In this document: one piece after another, positions 62,823 to 64,000 of the stretch
Layout of the letters: every line of letters begins with the position of its first letter
Numbering within the stretch: position 1 is the stretch's first letter
Assembly (NCBI GenBank): GCA_029202545.1
Contig: CP119311.1
Location: 4,898,001 to 4,962,000 of the forward strand
DNA: 64,000 nucleotides
Reading direction: 5' to 3'
Source: Candidatus Pseudobacter hemicellulosilyticus
GTDB lineage: Bacteria > Bacteroidota > Bacteroidia > Chitinophagales > Chitinophagaceae
Program-made: the position numbers and the translations under genes
The notes under the pieces: model-generated
Told to the model about the DNA's origin: nothing
What the model saw: only the letters and a program-made list of their open reading frames with translations
Database searches by the model: none

Positions 62823-64000
62823 ATGGATAGGATCTCAATCATCGGATTAATAGGCATGCTGCTGTTCTGGCCCTTTTTGACAAGGGGCCAGGACCCGCAT
62901 ACCCTTTATTATGAAGGCAGGGCCGCTACCGCACTGGTGGGCGATGGCAAATTCATTGTGAAGACCGCACCGGAACATTTCAGGGCAGCCAAAGGCATTG
63001 CACTGGAAGGCAGGCTGCGGTTTGAACGCAACGGTGAATCACTGCTGCCTGCGCCTACATTCTGGAATACCAGTATGATCCCCGGTGGCGTTACCTATTC
63101 TATCCGTATTGGGAGGGACAGCCTGGAAGTAAGCTATGGCGTGCTGCCGGCCACCGGCTTTGCCATCGCCATCCGTACGCCGGCCGGCGTGCAGACAAGG
63201 CTGGACCTTGACCAATCTATTCCCCTGCATCGTACCGAAGCAAGGCTGGGCAAACAACAGACCGTTCTCTATACACAACAACCGGTGAGCGAAGGTTTTT
63301 CTTACCAGACCTTCCACCAGCAGCTGCAGGCCGCCAGCCGGCAGCCGCTGGTGCTGCGCTCGCCGGACACCACCCTGAATAAGGCGGTGGCGTTCTCCCA
63401 ATCACTGCTGGACCTCAGCTACAATGGCGAGCTGATGTTCTGTGAGCTGTTCCGCTGGCTGGATATCTGGGCCCGCGACCTGGGCTCGGGCCTGCTTCCC
63501 GGCGCATTGGTCTCCGGCCGGCCGGTAATGGCCCGGCAATCCCTGGTCTATGACCTCAACAGGTATGCGCTGATGCGGCCGGAAGACTGCAAGAATTCCA
63601 ATGATCCCTCGCAGGGCGGCACCGCCTCGGAAGTGGGCTGGACTGTCCGCTCGCTCTGGCTATACTACTACTATTCCGGCAACCTGGACACCCTGCGCAA
63701 AGACTATGCTGTCATGCGGCCCTGGGTGGAATTCTGGATCAACCGGGATTATGATGAGGATGGTCTCATTACGGACGTGACCGATTTCATGGACCATATG
63801 CTGATGATGTGCAGCACCAATGGGGTGCGCACCCTGGCCTCCAACGCCATGTATGCTTCCCTGCTCCAGTTTGCCGCCAAAGTGGAAGCGCAACTGGGCA
63901 ATCGTAAAGCGGCCGACAGGCTGCAGCGGCTGTACCGGAAAACAGTGGATGCCGTCAATACCGTGTACTGGAATGCCGACAAAGGTTATTTCAGCAATAT
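62823..64000 (+). CDS. Exported six-hairpin glycosidase-like protein (partial)
   Basis: The first 392 codons of a protein that continues past the window. It has a signal peptide (MDRISIIGLIGMLLFWPFLTRGQ) and an N-terminal beta domain (~25-185). An (alpha/alpha)6 six-hairpin domain follows, of the kind found in amylo-alpha-1,6-glucosidases, GH63 and related families: FRWLDIWARDLGSGLLPGAL, TASEVGWTVRSLWLYYYYSG, and DEDGLITDVTDFMDHML. The acidic residues in these segments are candidates for catalysis. Linkage cannot be assigned. It belongs to the SusCD locus. Confidence 0.75.
   Translation, partial: MDRISIIGLIGMLLFWPFLTRGQDPHTLYYEGRAATALVGDGKFIVKTAPEHFRAAKGIALEGRLRFERNGESLLPAPTFWNTSMIPGGVTYSIRIGRDSLEVSYGVLPATGFAIAIRTPAGVQTRLDLDQSIPLHRTEARLGKQQTVLYTQQPVSEGFSYQTFHQQLQAASRQPLVLRSPDTTLNKAVAFSQSLLDLSYNGELMFCELFRWLDIWARDLGSGLLPGALVSGRPVMARQSLVYDLNRYALMRPEDCKNSNDPSQGGTASEVGWTVRSLWLYYYYSGNLDTLRKDYAVMRPWVEFWINRDYDEDGLITDVTDFMDHMLMMCSTNGVRTLASNAMYASLLQFAAKVEAQLGNRKAADRLQRLYRKTVDAVNTVYWNADKGYFSN

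Noticed and set aside
1..64000. CRISPR array, prophage or conjugative module
   Set aside because: No regularly spaced repeats, no phage structural genes, and no integrase or transfer genes were seen.

Overview
The window looks like a chromosome segment from a member of the Bacteroidota, most likely the Chitinophagaceae (the family is inferred; no marker gene is present). The supporting signs are a SusC/SusD pair, many SPII lipoproteins, a Nudix-type AraR regulator, CarboxypepD_reg, BACON and PKD surface modules, and promoters of the TTG/TAnnTTTG type. There is a single tRNA gene (Pro, CGG anticodon), one intact IS3-family element and no rRNA or CRISPR.

Region 1 (1-10421) is an L-arabinose and plant-glycan catabolic locus: the araB 3' end, araD and araA, an AraR-like Nudix regulator, a beta-phosphoglucomutase-like HAD protein, and three exported glycosidases. 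These are GH31, a GH51 arabinofuranosidase with an extra propeller-like N-terminal domain, and GH27. The enzymes would release arabinose, xylose and galactose from side chains, and AraBAD would feed arabinose into the pentose phosphate pathway. Region 2 (10503-20499) holds a 141-aa gene with a 1677-aa DUF4132-type protein, then two large lipoproteins, each followed by a strong hairpin.

Region 3 (20694-30819) is the most interesting part. A NACHT NTPase is followed, after a convergent YqgE-like gene and a GNAT gene, by a tightly coupled four-gene operon. It encodes an EAD1-tagged trypsin-like protease, an EAD1-tagged SIR2-like protein, a membrane-anchored nSTAND1 NTPase with a C-terminal propeller-like sensor, and a NucA-type DNA/RNA endonuclease. 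This has the composition of an NTP-dependent immune or conflict system: sensor NTPase, adaptor-tagged effectors and a terminal nuclease.

Region 4 (30890-44799) is a looser, more AT-rich accessory stretch. It carries small secreted proteins, a ChaA-like antiporter, a cupin, an RRM protein, two erythromycin-esterase-family proteins flanking a sialidase-like lipoprotein, tRNA-Pro, an orphan Pycsar-effector-like membrane protein, and an unrecognised four-gene cluster. Region 5 (45092-50946) is a three-gene lipoprotein operon whose last gene (CarboxypepD_reg, BACON, propeller) is split by an IS3-family element. Removing the element and one 3-bp target copy restores the frame exactly.

Region 6 (51041-64000) has a VOC protein, a TPR sensor kinase without a neighbouring regulator, and a peptidase/AraC/SusCD/glycosidase locus that runs off the end of the window. 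The ten-base word GGGACGAACC occurs six times over both strands and in several reading contexts, far more often than chance predicts.
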